From Dillenia suffruticosa (taxonomy: Eukaryota; Streptophyta; Magnoliopsida; Dilleniales; Dilleniaceae), in the NCBI GenBank assembly GCA_033439265.1, contig JAVTVX010000005.1:5714001-5778000 (forward strand): a DNA stretch of 64,000 nt, written 5' to 3'. This document shows, piece after piece, positions 46,001 to 60,262 of the stretch; within the stretch, counting starts at the first letter, position 1; each line of letters begins with the position of its first letter. The notes under the pieces were generated by a model. The model was not told where the DNA came from. It did no database searches and saw only the letters and a list, made by a program, of their open reading frames with translations. The position numbers and the translations under genes were made by a program.

Positions 46001-49000
46001 CAATGCCCTCCCGATTCGCAATTTTTGACCTTTCTTTCTTTTTTTTTTTTTTGGACTCTCAATTTGATAAGTGAATGAAGTGACAATGGATAATATTTCT
46101 AATAACTATGGATTCTTGGGGTCCAAGTTTTGGGGTATGTTTTATTTAATGGGTATTTTTATCAAAACGATTGGAGCTTTGACCCGGACGTCAGAAATCA
46201 ATTCAAGCTCAACATGAGATGAGAATGCTACGCTCATAAAGCCCAACTCAAAGATCATGAATGACTGGAAATTTAACAAGAAAAAAAAGAACAAAAATTA
46301 TAGCACCCCATTGTACTTGCAAATAGAACAATGAAATATGCACTAAAATAAAATAAAATAACACAAAATTTGATGCTCTTTATTCACTTGATGCTCCAAG
46401 GTCGTTTGTTGAAGCTAAAATATATCATCAAGACTGTTGATTAGATTTTCAATTCTCTTGATGTCCACTTGGTGCAGTTCCCAAGAAAGCACAACTTGGG
46501 GAATAGTGGCCCCCACGAGGCACAAATTTTAAGTCACAAACCAACCCAGCTAGAGGGGTCCGTAACTTTGAGACAGGCATAATTACAATGTGGGTGTGCT
46601 CAACAAAAATACAATTTTGAAAGCACACTAGAAATTTACAGGGCTCCCCAAAGAATTTCTCCGAAGTACAATCCCCCCAAAATAAAAAAAATGAAGTCCT
46701 GTGGTCAAGTTATGTGGAAGAAGGGACAAGTATAATTTCAGATGAAAGCAGTTGACCAGAGAGTGGATCCTTTCCTCCAATTATCTTTTTTTTTTTTGGT
46801 AATTGAATTTTTTTTTTTTTTTTACCACCAACTAATATTGAAAGTTCGTCCAACTAATCCGATCCAAACACTCTGAGACACATTAAAGGATCGACTCTCC
46901 TAAGTTCCATTTTTCCCATACCCATGACTCCATTCCTATTTCTCCTTTCCTCCAATGATCATTAGAATAAACAAAGTCACAGTCCTTTCCAATTCCCTGT
47001 ACCCCGGCATCAAGCATCAATTTAGTCTTAGAATCAAGATTGAACCTTTAGTCCTCCATCAAAATCAAATCATTATTACTACCTTGTTTTTCTTCGTCAA
47101 CGCACCCTTGGCAAGGCTTTTTATGCTAGGAAGCCAACCCTCCCTTGCTCTACACAGAATGGGAAAGACCGAAATACAGTCCTTCAGGCCTCATTCAAAA
47201 AGGGTCACATGACTTTCAAATCATCATAATGCACCTTCATTACCTTGTACCGACTCTGCATTCATCTCTCCTCACCCCCACTGCTACTGCTTCCCTAGAG
47301 GGACCTATTGCGTGTAAAAAATAAAAATAAAACACTTTTGCTCCATTACATCAATCATAAATTTCCTCTTATGTGCAAAACAAACCCAGTTTTAAATTCC
47401 AGAAGAAGATACTGTTTTATCTTCGGTGGAGCCACTAACAGAGAAAATAGCATTAATCCGTCCATGAGATCCATAAAAGGGGGTGAAGAAAAAATGATTT
47501 CAAGGATATATAGTACTCAAGCTTGGAATGAGGGGAGACAAGAATAGTGAATCAAATACAACAAATATTTGATAAACCAGACAAGAACCACATCGACAGG
47601 ACCAAAAACGCCTTAGTACTAAAACAGTAGCATGAATATAGAAAAGCAATGACATCTAGCAATCAAGATTGTCTCAGGATGGTCTACACAACAAGAACAC
47701 ACTTCACACTGAAAACATGCTCTGGGTACATTGTAAATCGGCAAAACAACTTGCCTAATTGTATAAAGCATGAAAACTTTTATTTTTTTCAAGCGTTTAC
47801 CAGCATAGTAACCAAAGCACATCCTTGCGCATCGTATTTAGGGACTGGCCAAGGCTTTAGAACATAAGAAAGTTTTAGATATGGGATGGGAGAGAAGACA
47901 CTAGCTCACAGACCAAAGATATTATCAAGGTTGGGCATTCCTGTTTTCCTTCTCAGGTACATCCATTTAACGCAACATAAGACACATTACAATTTACATA
48001 AGTGCAAAACTTTGAATAATTTAAGCATGTTAGTTTGCGCCCATGTCTGTTTATGCCACAAAGTTCCAGAGAACTAAAGCACCCCAAATCAAGCGCACAA
48101 GAAGGGCAATAAAAGGTAATTTAATTACATGGCAGCAGATGACCACATCAACTACCAACATGGGGAAGGTCAAAAGATTGTCTTAATATATTTGGCATTT
48201 AAATCAATAAACAACCACAAAAGATATCCAGCCATACCAACTTCACACGGATTACCTTAAAAGAAACAGGGGAGGACAAATTTTAAATAGGCTTCACAAG
48301 GGATGGTCACAATAGCAAGCACAAAGGGAACGCAGCTTAGTTACAATCAAGTGCAAGAACACGCCTAACACTACTCAAATACATGTGAGATTCATCACAT
48401 ATATTATACAATATTATCATAGATGCCTGTGGTTTTTTTTTTTTTTATTATTATTATTTTTTTAACCATTGTTTTTGGCTAGGCAAGACAGATACTTCCT
48501 GCTTAGTTACTGGACTCCTGGAAATGATCAAATCAATTGTGGTATTTCATTCGTGTTAAAGGTATACAATATTGGCTAGCTTAAGCAAACTACAATAGCT
48601 ATATTGTTATCATTCACTATAAAGTGCACTAGCAATAGCTTATAAAACTTGTGACCAGCACATGGCCAATGCAACATCTGTAAAAGAAAAACCTCCCCAT
48701 AATTACCAATGTTTGAATTCTAGACATGGTGTTCAAAGAGACACATTTTATACCAACTAGGCTGCAAACCTGAATTACATTGGTTGCTATTAGTCAAGTT
48801 TGTAATGCAAAATCATTAAGAGAATATCAGGTGCCCTATTTTTCTCTTAACTAGATGTTAATTATTTGCCAAGTCCGATGTGTGTCTAAATGTGTGTCTA
48901 ACTCCAGCATTAACTTTGTGCCTTGAGACAAAAAAGTTAAGGAGCCTTGAAGTGAAAAATAATAGTGTGCATAGTAGAAGCACAGATTTAAGCACCATAT

Positions 49001-52000
49001 GCCCATTAAAACAACACACAAGCAAAGAAAAGCTCATCGACAAACCACTAACTAGAAGCAAATAGAAAGCCTATTTGACACGTCATTTCAATGCAATGCA
49101 TGTAGGTTATAATCCCTAGTGCATGGAATGTGGTGCTGGGTTTAATCAATTCAATATTTTCAAGGAAAAAAAAGAGGTATGCGGCAAAGATGAAATTGAA
49201 CTCTCTGGGAAAAAACATTGCAATTATGTCAGCTTTTTATTTGTCCTTTATACACTCAGAATACTTGGGTTGTTTATCAATCATATAAACAACATCTACA
49301 AAGAATAAACAGATTGGCAAACAATGTTTTTTTTTTTTCATTCATATACAGAAATAGACATCCCAAAGGAAGCAAGTAATTTCCATTAATTTGTTAATAC
49401 ACCATTACTCCAACTTCTGGTCTCATCCCCAATTTTGTTGAGGCTGGATTTAGACCACAGAAAGATATGAATGCTCCATAGGAGAGGTTACCACAACCCA
49501 GAACACCATGATGTAGTGCAAAATCAGGTGTCAAGGGTAAGGAAACAATTGATCGTCAAGACTTGAGCAGGGCAGAATGTTGAGGCAGAAATTTGGTGAT
49601 GGATGGCAGCATTTTCAAATTAAGAGGAAGAGGTGGATACAACAAAAAAATTTATTGGCCGCTCTATAGAGAGAAATTCAATGTCCTTTTGAAAAATACT
49701 TACGTTTTATGATTTTTTTTCATTATAGGATAATGGAGGGGATAAGACGGTAAAAGGAAAAGGAGTGTCCAAAGGCAACTAAGAGAAGCCAACATCAGAA
49801 AACTAAATGATAGTTACAAAATTAGGCAGCAAGGTTTGATTGAAGCTGAAAGGCCATAATTCAAGCCTTTGGAAGAGACTATTATACACAGGAAAGAAAT
49901 TGCACAGCACAGATTGCAACCGCCAGAGTGGGATAACAGATGATTAATAGGAACAAAAGATGCAGGCTCACAACTGCAGAATAGAAAACTAGAACATTAG
50001 TAGTTTATAACATGCACAAGAAAAAGAATCATCCTAGCACACAGCGATAAAGGTCCAAAAATACCATCCACAAGAATAACTAAATCCAAGCAAATATAAG
50101 CTTACCAAACAGCAACATCTCTTATAGTCTACATCTATACTCATTAACCAGTAATAGTCAAAAATCCACATGACACAGAGATAACAAGTACAAGAGCTAG
50201 TCTATAGGTAACAGAAAAAGCAAACCATATCTCAAGAAGCTCATCAGAGAACAGAATATATTGTCGACATTTACGAAATCACCAGAATGACAAAAAGCAT
50301 CCACATAAAGCATCTGCATCCAACAAGCGGTCAAACACCCGAATCAAACATTTATTCACAACTCAATCCATCATTCCACATCCAACACACAAAAGAAAGC
50401 CCATGGAAACTAATTTACAAAATGGATATAAAAGTACAAAGCAAAGATACCATCCACCATATGCTAACCATTACAAGCATTTTACTCAAATATAAACTGA
50501 ATATTACAAAAGGGACAGCTGAAAGATGGTTTTTTCCCCTTTTTCCGCTGAAAGATGATCTTTCCCCTTTATGGTTTACTACCAACGTAGGGCCCAGAAA
50601 TCTAACCATCATTTGAAATCAAATTGCACCACCAAATAGACAAAACAAATCAACAAAATAATCAAACCAAGTTAACTAATTATTACTTTCCATTTACATG
50701 TAGCATTTCTGCAAGGCCGAAAGGTATGGAAGTTTTCATAGTTGATGTGTGTGGCGACGAGCATTGAACACGTCAAACAATAAAATCTTGCTCCAAATTC
50801 CAATTAATATTCGTTTTGTCACATCAAATATAAGACTCCATAACCAAGGCCACAATAGCATTTCCGCATCAAGTATTTTTCCAAAGGTCTTTCGAGTATA
50901 CACACACACGCGCGTATGTTTTATGTAGCAACAACAACCAAATAATTCAAAATGCAAGAATTTATTAGCAAATAGCAAGTGATGAGAATATAGGAGACAT
51001 GTTGTTTGTAGCTACTCATGTATGTCATGTTATTTGAGATTATCATGATGGGGCAGCACAATGGATGCATTTCATCCCAGTAAATCAATGACCTGGTGGG
51101 GTTCATAGCCATACAGCACAGTGAAACCATTTCTCTAGTAAATCAATGTATTAATCACTGACTATTACTATTTGAATTTCACAAACAAATCAATGTTATC
51201 ATTTTCCAATTTCAATCTAAAGTTGCAGGTTTTTTCAATGATCATAAAAAATGATAATGTAAATTTGGTTATAGTATCAATTAGCCAAGTCACATCTTAT
51301 TCTTCTACAAGTACCAAGTCCACAATAGCTGACAACCAAAAAACAAATTGTCATGACATTCCAGGGGCCGAAGAAAGGACTTACAAGATAATAGAACACA
51401 ACCACAAAGATATTACAACTTAAGAAGCACAGCCAAGCCTTAAATGCCACAAACAATCAATTGGTGGCAAATATAAGAATGATCAAAATACATCGAACTA
51501 GAATTGTCAAGCTCATGCAAACTTGATGTTAGAAAGGAAAAGTCATATCAAACAGCTCGAGAAAATCCATGTATCAATTCCATCACAAAATTAACATTTT
51601 TTAACCAAATACCTCACACACAACACGTGACATACAGAACCAAATCAACAATGTCATTAATGCATGCAGCATATGACCAAGAACCAAATCAACAATCACA
51701 ATGCTGTCATACCATATGTAACAAAATTGTCAATTTAAGTTAACTTTTACAAAATGAGAGGAGGCAAGCACGACCACATGATAATTAAGTCGAGAAAAAA
51801 AAATACTTAGTCAATCTACCCTGAGGACTGAATGATATTCCAGGCCTAGTCATGAAGAGCTACAGTGAGTTTTATTCATTTTCTTTTATTTTCTCTTGGT
51901 AAAGCTATACTCAAGATAAGGATCACTAGAAAACTGTTCAAGGCTGTTAGCAATATGAACTTCAAAAGTATTTTCATTTATTTGGATATCTTTTGATTTA

Positions 52001-53314
52001 AGAACTCAACTCAATTAGAATGTAACTAAGCTAAACAAGGGCCATTTGTGCCCAAAGATTATACAACCACGCTCACCAAATCATCTTAATATGACCTATT
52101 TAAATCTACTACCAGATCATTTCTGAAACAAGGATGCTTAATTAGGGGGCATGGAATAGTATTTGTTAACCAAATTTATGAAATCACTCTACTAAATATT
52201 CATATCATGCTCAACACCCTATGCCAAGTTAACAATAAACATAGAACAAAAGCCAGCAACACCAAATGTGTTAACATTCGTGCAAAATTTCCATGCACGT
52301 GTAAAAAATCATTGCAAGTAGTTATATCATTGAAAAATCACTATGGACGACAGAAAGTGCAGAAGAAAAGACAAGACATAACACATCTTTAAACACCAAT
52401 CCATGAGTTTATATGAAATACATGCCCAAAAAAATGTTAAAGCCTAAAAGGAAGGCCTTTCATTAACAAAAAGGAATCAAGAGAGCCCAAAGCATAATAA
52501 AATCTAAACAAAAAAGTAAAAAAGTACAAAGTGAATATTTGAAATCAACAAATAAAAATTATTGATCATACCCATTTCCAGATTCAAAATCAGTTCCAAA
52601 TGTCTCATTAGTAATCAAAGAACATTCTTTTTCCAGCCCACAATAACACTTCAAAAGAAAAAAAAAAAAAAATTGATAACCAGGCCTCAATGTCTAATTA
52701 CCAAGAAAATCATTCTTCTCCTATGCATCACTTTCTCCAGCAATGCATCAATATCACAGGCACAAAAAAAAAAAAAAAAAAAAAACACAGATGAAGTTAT
52801 GAGGTCAATGAACCCTGGCAAGTGTATCACGCAAATTTTTAATAAGCCATGCATCAATCATTCAATTTTCAAGCATTGCCTATAGTGATGGAAACATAAA
52901 AAGAATTCAGTGCTTCATAGCCCCCAGTTCACAGCCAAAGTAAGTCAAAATCAATTCAAATTACAGAGTTAGAGATGAGGATAGCCAAAACAGATGGACA
53001 AGCTAAACAAACAAGGACACAATAAGGCAATCTAGACCAAGAAAAAGAACAATGCCTCCTACTAATGCAGATTATCAGGGCAGCAAAACAACAAATCATG
53101 CTGTCCCTCCCCCGAAGGAAAATACAACAAAGAGCCAATGAGCACAGAGAAACACAATCATAATAGATCTCATCAAACTACATTAACAAAATTCAAAGAT
53201 AAAACCTAAATGCAAGTACCAAAGATCGGACAACACTACACACAAGTTATAGAACAAGAAACAGTAATGAAACCGAGAAATCATCAAAACCACAAAACAA
53301 ATAGAAATATTACC
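46001..53314 (-). other. No coding gene seen; possible 3' UTR introns of the UBA2C-like gene
   Basis: 7.3 kb of non-repetitive DNA of moderate AT content. ORFs are all under 110 codons with no domain. On the minus strand it follows the UBA2C-like stop, right after which a donor-like TGAG then GTAATA occurs. Plant UBA2 genes commonly have introns in their 3' UTR, so part of this stretch may be transcribed with that gene. Poly(A)/poly(T) runs at 46800, 48430, 52660 and 52765. Confidence 0.4.
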
Positions 53315-54506
53315 TCAGGAATATGGGGGCATGTTCTGGTACATCCCACCAGGGGGAACTCTCGGTGCAGGCGAGTTCCCAGCCCCCTGGTGTTGCTGGC
53401 CCGGATAACCACCAGCTGACAATCCATAATGCCCACCATCGGGAAATCCTCCGGAGGGCAATCCCATCGATCCTGGCCTGTACAAGGAAAACCCGCTTCC
53501 TGCATTGACCAACCCACTTCCTGGTCCACCCAATCCACCACCAGCTCCACTCAGCCCACCATAACCAGCCCCACCAGGCCCTCCATACTGTGAACCGCCA
53601 TAAGTACCAAGACCAGAACCATATCCTCCGGTAGCACCCAAAGAAGATGGTGCCTGATTCCCAACGGAGGATTGGGTTCAAATGATGCCCCATATGACCC
53701 AATGGAATGGGATTGGGCGGCGGCGTCCCAATGCTATCGCCCCCAGGCACATCTCCACCGGGTGGCCCGCCGGGCTTCCCCTTCTTCCCTTCAATCGCTA
53801 ATTTACAAACCGATGCCTCACCGGATCAACCAAAGAGGCCTTCGCAGCCTACACACTCTTATACACAAACAAAGCAAATCCTCTTGATTTCCCTGTCTGC
53901 TTATCAAACCCTAAAGGCCCTTCCTCAATTTCCCCATACGCCGCAAAATGATTCAACAACCTATACGCCGGCATCTCGTGCGGCACATTCGCCACATAAA
54001 TCTTCCTCAAACTAACATCCACAGCATTCGCCGAATTCCCAGAACCCGAAAGTCCGGCAGAGGCCAATTGAGTAACAGTCATTCGGCCATCAATTTTCTT
54101 CCTCGGCTCCTTCAAGGCCAACAAAGCCCCATCAACATGCTTAAAAGTGATGATAACCCTTCGATTTTCAGGTGGCTTTGTCGAGAATCACGACGGCTTC
54201 TTCATGCTCACCGTAGGTCGAAAACAACTATCGAAGACCATCAGCGGTAGTGTCCCAACCGAGGCCGCGAATGAAGAGCTTTCGCTGGGAAGGGTCTCGA
54301 TCGGCGATTAATCGGACGGCGTTGAGGACATCGAGATTGTGAATTGCGGCGTTTTGGATGATAGTGAGGAGTTGGTCATGAGTGAAGTGCTCGACGATTT
54401 TACGAAAGTCTTCAGGAGTTAGGGCTTGGGATGAAGAGTCTGTTGTTTCTGTAGGGAGGAGTGTGCAGCCGTTCTCCTCGAGCTTTCTCTTCTTCGTGGG
54501 GTCCAT
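53315..54506 (-). pseudogene. UBA2C: UBP1-associated protein 2C-like RNA-binding protein, disrupted
   Basis: Minus strand, about 397 codons from MDPTKKRKLEENG (54506) to [15 protein letters not shown], which fits UBA2C length and its intronless coding region. Two RNA-recognition motifs: RRM1 starts KLFIRGLGWDTTADGLR, RRM2 is [20 protein letters not shown] to [11 protein letters not shown] Gly/Pro/Tyr-rich tail follows. Family proteins bind U-rich RNA in nuclear speckles. Lesions: TAG at 54230-54228 (Ser place), TGA at 54170-54168 (Gly place), a 5-base loss near 54152, TAG at 53851-53849 (Glu place), and shifts near 53808, 53690 and 53660. Either a young pseudogene or a functional gene with uncorrected base errors; conservation outside the lesions is high. 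The upstream GTG/TTG-type start at 54533 is not used. Confidence 0.85.
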
Positions 54507-54589
54507 TAATGGAGAGAGAGAGGTCGGCAACAAGGGTTCAGAGTGAGAAAGTAGAGAAATCTTGGAAAAATCTTTACCCTGGGAGGAAG

Positions 54590-55075
54590 GGGTTTTATTT
54601 GTGTAGACTCGTAGGGGGTGTTATGACACAAGTCGAGTTCGGATTTTACGATGCCCGAGCTCGGACTTGATTTATTTTAGGTGAACTTGAACTCGAACCC
54701 GTTGAGTTTATATTTTTTTAACTCGAATCTGAGTTTGAAGTGTCATCGGATATCATTGGGTAGTTTAATTGGATAATGTTATCGGATAGTATAGATAATA
54801 TATTTAAAAGATATATCTAAAAACATAATTTTACATATAAAAATTATTTTAAAAAAATATAATTATAAATAAAAATTATTTTTTTAAAAAAATTAATATT
54901 TTTTGAATAACTTATCGAGTTTTCAAACTCGACAAAATTGGGTTCGAGCTTAAACTCGATACCGAACTATCTGAGACTGAGCTCGGACTCAAACTCGATT
55001 TGATCAAATTCAGGCTCGAGTTTTGACCGAATAGTGTCACGGATACCCATGACACTACCGGGGTGTCATAATAGC
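54590..55075. repeat. GAGCTCG/CTCGAACTC-rich repeat, possibly a MITE-like element
   Basis: Both ends hold many ACTCGAACTCG-type words in opposite orientations around an AT-rich core. Left edge contains GGGGGTGTTATGACAC and right edge CGGGGTGTCATAATAG. Target duplication and exact ends are not clear. Confidence 0.45.
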
Positions 55076-58000
55076 CATGGTGCAAAGAGAAAGGGGTTTT
55101 AAAACCGGTGCAACCGTGAGATATTTTGCGGTGCTTTTTTTTTTTTTTTCTCTTGGTTCAAATATATTTTCTTGTTGATATTTTCTAGTAATTTTTAGGG
55201 ATTGATTTGCAGGCATTAAGGTTAATTGATTGTGGTCAAACCTCTGGATCCCAAGGGGGTGAACCAAGGAAATATGAGGAGAAAATTAGTGGAAACATTT
55301 TCTTTCCTCATTTCAAGTGTAAAAGAGAATAAAAAGTAAATACAGTCAAGCAATTAATTTTTTGATCTACTTGTAAACTTTCGGGTGATATTTGGTTAAT
55401 AGATAGGAGAATTAGAAATGGATTTGAAACTCATAAATTATTTAGGTTAAGAGAATGGAAATCAAAATATGTACATAAAACCTCTGATCTATAGATTTTG
55501 GTGAAAAAAATAAAATAAAATGATGGATTTTAATTGAAATCTATGGTTCCATAAAATATTAATTTTAAAACATTTTAAAATAAAATAAAATATTAATTTA
55601 ATCAAGAACACTTTTAAAACATTTTAAAAAATAAAATAAAATACTAAGTTTAAAAATATTTTAACTTTAGTTTTAATTTTAAAAAATAAAATAAAATTAA
55701 AGAAAATAAAATAGATAATAATTATAGTTTTGATTTTACAAAATAAAATAAAATTTTAAAAATATTAATTTTAAAATATTTTTATCAAGAATAAAATTGA
55801 CAATTATATGATTTTCATTTCGAAAGATATATAAACCAAATATCAATATTAATATTTAAATCCATATCAAAATTTGAATCAAACAAAGGGTATTGAATTT
55901 CAATTCCGATTTCAATTTCTAAAATTTTTTATTTTGATTTCAATTCCGATTATCGAGTACAAATAAAATGCTCTCTCAAATTGATAAAATAGTAATCTAT
56001 AGTTACACAAATGGAGCAAATAGATGCGCTTGCATCGAAAAATATCATATACTAGTATTATAACTATAACCAAACAATTGCAAACATTTATGCTTAATTG
56101 ATAACGGTCAAAATTTTCGAATATGAAAGAGAAAGAATTAAGGAAATTTTGTCTATGATGAATTTTTATTTGAAATGCTAACAGAGAATGAAGAGTAGAC
56201 ATGATTGTAGATAATTGGTTTTTTGATCTTTGTGTCAATTCTCCAATTTGTAAAATGTTAGCCTGTATCCATGTAGACAGAGCAAGTAGACACTTTTGCA
56301 AAAAGAACCAACCGAAAATGAGGAAGAAATCAATGGTGATGTTTTTCTTTATGAATGAAATTTTGCTTCAAATATCTGTGAAGAACAGATAGTAAATATA
56401 ATCAAGATTATTTGATTTTCTGAGAAATTCATAAACTCATGTTTTAATAAAATGTTAACTTGTATTCATGCAAAAAGGGCAAGTAGCCCTCTTGTGCGAG
56501 AAAGATATCATATAAGTGGTATATAACAATGATACAAAACATTTTCACTTATATAAACAACTTTTAATTCCCTAGAAAGAACAAAGTAACAGTCTTAAAT
56601 GGAAGATAACAAATGTGCAAACACTACTGATTTTCATTAATATTCTAGTATTTTTTCCGAACTAGACAAAATAAAAGTTGTTTAAGCATCCTTACATATT
56701 ATATGTAAATAAAGTTTACATATTATAATTCATTGATATTAATATTAAGCATATTTATATATCAGAAGATCAACCGAGTGCTAGGGGAGTGCTGGTTGAG
56801 AAAGTCTCACAACCTAATTGTCTTTTTTCTTTGATCAACTTGGACAGCTCAATGGTCGGATGGGTTGTTGGTGCAATTACTGGGGAAGTAGGAACTATCG
56901 GTGCTAGGGGAATGCTTGCTATGATGGTAGCATTTAGTGGAGGAGGAGTTTGTATTTGTGCTTGGGTTCGGGTTTGGAATTAGAAGACAACAAGTGGCGG
57001 TAGAGGAATGACGGATGGAGCAATCGAATGTTCAGGTCCACTAGAAGGAAGAGTATGGGAAGATGATATAGCCTCATGCTCAAAAGGAAGAATTTTAGTC
57101 AAAGTCCTTATTTTCTGACATGGAGTCATTGTATTATACTGAAAGGAAATCTAATCTTAGCTCACTACATCGGATAAGATATTAACACACTCAAACCTAG
57201 GCATCACTCAACTTTCTAGAACCCATAAGAGATTTTTTGAATCTTTCAAAATATTTGAAAACACCGAGACTTGTAAAATCACTTGAAAATATTTGAAAAT
57301 ATTCGAAAACACCAAAACCTTATCTCTTAGAATTGTCATGTTCTAACCCGCAGGTTGAACACACAACAACCACCACCTGATCTAGAAGACATGCGAATGA
57401 ATACGTACCCCAAGATCCCATCAGACTATGTTGATACCACATTTTCAAATAAGAAATTCCAACTTACAAAATATTTTAAATCCAAACATGTAAAAAACAA
57501 ATAAGTGTCCATTTAGGAGGGTTTTTTTTTTTAGTTTCTCTTCTGCTTATAATGAGAATCCTGCCAAATAATGAGAATCCTGCCAAATAGATCCTCTTCT
57601 CTTTAAAAGTAGCTTTTTTATGAATAAAAATTTTAAAAATAGTTTTACTTTTTCTTCTCTGTATTTTTTATACCCTAACTTTTTAGAAAATATATTTTTT
57701 ATTCCATTTATATTCTCATTTAAAGGATATAAAATTTTAAATATGTTCACACCATAAATTCATTTACCCTTATGTTCACACTCTTCCTCTTTAACTTTAA
57801 CTTTTAACTTTTAACTTTTAATTTATAATTTTTAACTTTTAACTTTTAAATTTATTTTAAAATTCATAAAATCAATTTGTTTTTAAAAGTAAAAATACTA
57901 AACAATTTTTAATTTTATTTTAAAAGTTATTAATTTTTGCTTTTTCTTATAAAGAGAAGAAAAATTAAAATAAAAAACCCTACCAAATGGGTGCTAAATG

Positions 58001-59149
58001 TTTAACTTTTCAAAATATAATTTTGAAAATGAAAGCTTCAACTTTAGAAAAGCATACATAAAAATATTATACAATAAGAGTTTAAAAAAAAAAAAAAAGT
58101 CCTCCAATGGGTCTATCTACATGCCTCAAAATCCACAACTAAAAAAAACCAAACTAACAATTGGTCTCAACTAGCTCTCTCCATCACTGGATCTAGCTAA
58201 AAGTAAAGCGGTTTTCGCTTCTACACTTCCTCTAAAAAATATAAAAATGAAAGAGTGAAAAAAATACTCAGTGTGTGGAGTGTAATAATATAGTTGTGTA
58301 AGTGAGTGAATGGTGAGTGTAAGAGTGCCAAACAATATTTCAAAATCATATTTTCTGTCTCAAAAAGACATCATGTAGTCATCAATACATTTTTCAACAA
58401 GAGTCATGATTTCCAAGAAATACAAATGAGCATCCAAAATGTACTTTTTCAAAATCAAGGGTTTGCCTAAAAAATCTTTCCATGAAAAATTTGGCGCAAA
58501 CCAATGGTGAAGCCGCTAAGGGTTTTAAATACTTAAGACCCAGAAAACACCTATATCCCGGAAAATATGATAATTCGAGATCCACAAAACCAAGTTGTTG
58601 GGAATGTGGTCAAGATGAATGCTGTTGCATTTCATGCCCATTTTATGCGATCGTTGAGAACCATATATAGGCTTACGCCGAATGCTATCATCATGGTTGC
58701 AATGGATATGAAAAGTGCCATCAGCCCAATAATTAGCTTTCTAGGCAAGGACTCTGCAAAATCTTCTTTGGAGTAGTGAGATGTGAGTATTATTAGGCAA
58801 ATTATTACTGTGGTTGCAGGGCAAAGAATGATAGTGCATCAGAAATGATGAATAGCATGAATTGTGAAACCATATTTGACCAGGACCGGCAATTGGAAGA
58901 GGCCACCCCAAGCTCTGCCCATTTTAGGGTTGGGCCAAGCTTGGGCCTAGCCTAGACACTGATGGGCTCCACCCATTTTTTGGTATGTTGAAAATATTGT
59001 GATTTTGAAAAATTTAATGTATTACTTTTAGTATAGTTTTTTAATTTTCGATAATATTGTTATTGTTAAATTTTATAATAATATTTTTTTGCTGAAAATT
59101 TTTATAATAATGAATAATCTTTAATTTGGTATGGTTATATACTACAAAA
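55076..59149. other. AT-rich intergenic DNA, no confident gene
   Basis: Short ORFs only. One 69-codon frame at 58567-58776 (KMNAVAFHAHFMRSLRTIYR) has normal-looking composition but no recognised family. A CTTTTAA-type heptamer repeat lies at 57786-57850. Confidence 0.5.
57786..57850. repeat. TTTTAAC heptamer repeat
   Basis: About eight imperfect units of TTTTAAC. Confidence 0.85.
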
Positions 59150-59745
59150 AAACACGGTTTTAGTGACGAATTTTAGTGACTGAAAAAATTTATCGCTATT
59201 TTGCGACGAATTTAACGACAAAAAATTTTTTCGTCGCGATTTGCAACAAAATTTGCGATGAAAAAGTAGTTGTGACTAAATTAGCAACGGATACATTACT
59301 CGTGGCTAAATTCGTCATTAATTGGTGACAAAAAATTTTTCATTGCAAAATTTGTCGCTAATTAGCAACGAAAAGAAATTTCATGATTAAATTTTACCGC
59401 GGATACTATTATCAATCGCTAAATTTAACGATGAAAAAAATTCATCGTAGATTTCATCGCCAAATTTAACGACGAAAAATTTTCGTGATAAATGTAGTCG
59501 CTAATTAGCTACAAAAATTTTTCGTCTCTTAATTCGTTGCTAATTAGTTACGAAAAAAATATTTGTCACAAAATTTAGCAACAAACTCTAAAATTCATTA
59601 CTAAATTCGTCACTAATTATCCATAAAAAAATATTCATGACAAAATTCATCACTTATTAGCCACAAAAAAATATTCGTGACTAAATTCGTCGTTAATTTA
59701 TTATCGGTATTTGCAAAATTCATGGCTAATTTCCAAATAAAATTT
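59150..59745 (+). mobile_element. CACTA-type transposon end with subterminal repeats
   Basis: Starts TACTACAAAAAAAC, one change from the CACTACAAAAA terminal inverted repeat of plant CACTA elements. It is followed by about 600 bp dense in GACGAA, TTCGTCGC, GCTAATTAGC and GTGACTAAATT words in both orientations, which is the usual subterminal repeat structure. No transposase and no convincing right end are found, so this is a fragment. Confidence 0.65.
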
Positions 59746-60229
59746 TTTCTATATTCTATTAGGATATATTTTTAACCGTATCTCTCTTTTTTACGTATTC
59801 TAAATAATGAAATCGAATTAAATATATAGTAAATATTACAATTATCATTAAATTGATAATTTTCAACAATAAATAATTCAACAAATCTATAACAAACAAT
59901 CTTTCACCACTGATAGGGTTTAAATGAGTGCAATATTTATTATTGATTTTACTTTATTTTTGAAAAATATTACACTAATATTTATGTTTTATGATATTTG
60001 ACATGATAGGGTTGATGAATGAGGCTTATTGAGGAAACTGAAGAAAAATGACCTAAATTAGAGCAATTATGCAATGGTGAAAAATTGAACAGTAATGCTC
60101 TTTCATTAACACATGTATATCTCAAGCTATTTTATCTTTTAGGAACTTTTTTTTTATTTGAAATTTCTAAAATATTATATTTTAAGGATTTGAATAATTT
60201 TTCCTAAAGTAAAAATATGAAAAACTCCA
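59746..60229. other. AT-rich DNA between the CACTA end and the Gypsy element
   Basis: No coding region or clear border seen. The left edge of the Gypsy 5' LTR may lie inside. Confidence 0.4.
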
Positions 60230-60252
60230 CCTTGTTCTAGGGTTACTACTCC

Positions 60253-60262
60253 TATATATATA
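60253..60262 (+). promoter_or_regulatory. TATA-like element in Gypsy 5' LTR
   Basis: CTATATATATAG preceded by TAGGGTTACTACTC, a pattern usual for the LTR promoter of Athila-like elements. Confidence 0.45.

Noticed and set aside
53310-53750. 146-codon Trp-rich minus ORF at the UBA2C-like locus
   Set aside because: Its first part is the true frame, the rest is an out-of-frame reading of the Gly/Tyr-rich tail caused by frameshifts near 53690 and 53660.
56789-56983. 64-codon ORF with Gly-rich, hydrophobic composition
   Set aside because: No recognisable family, no splice or leader context, AT-rich surroundings.
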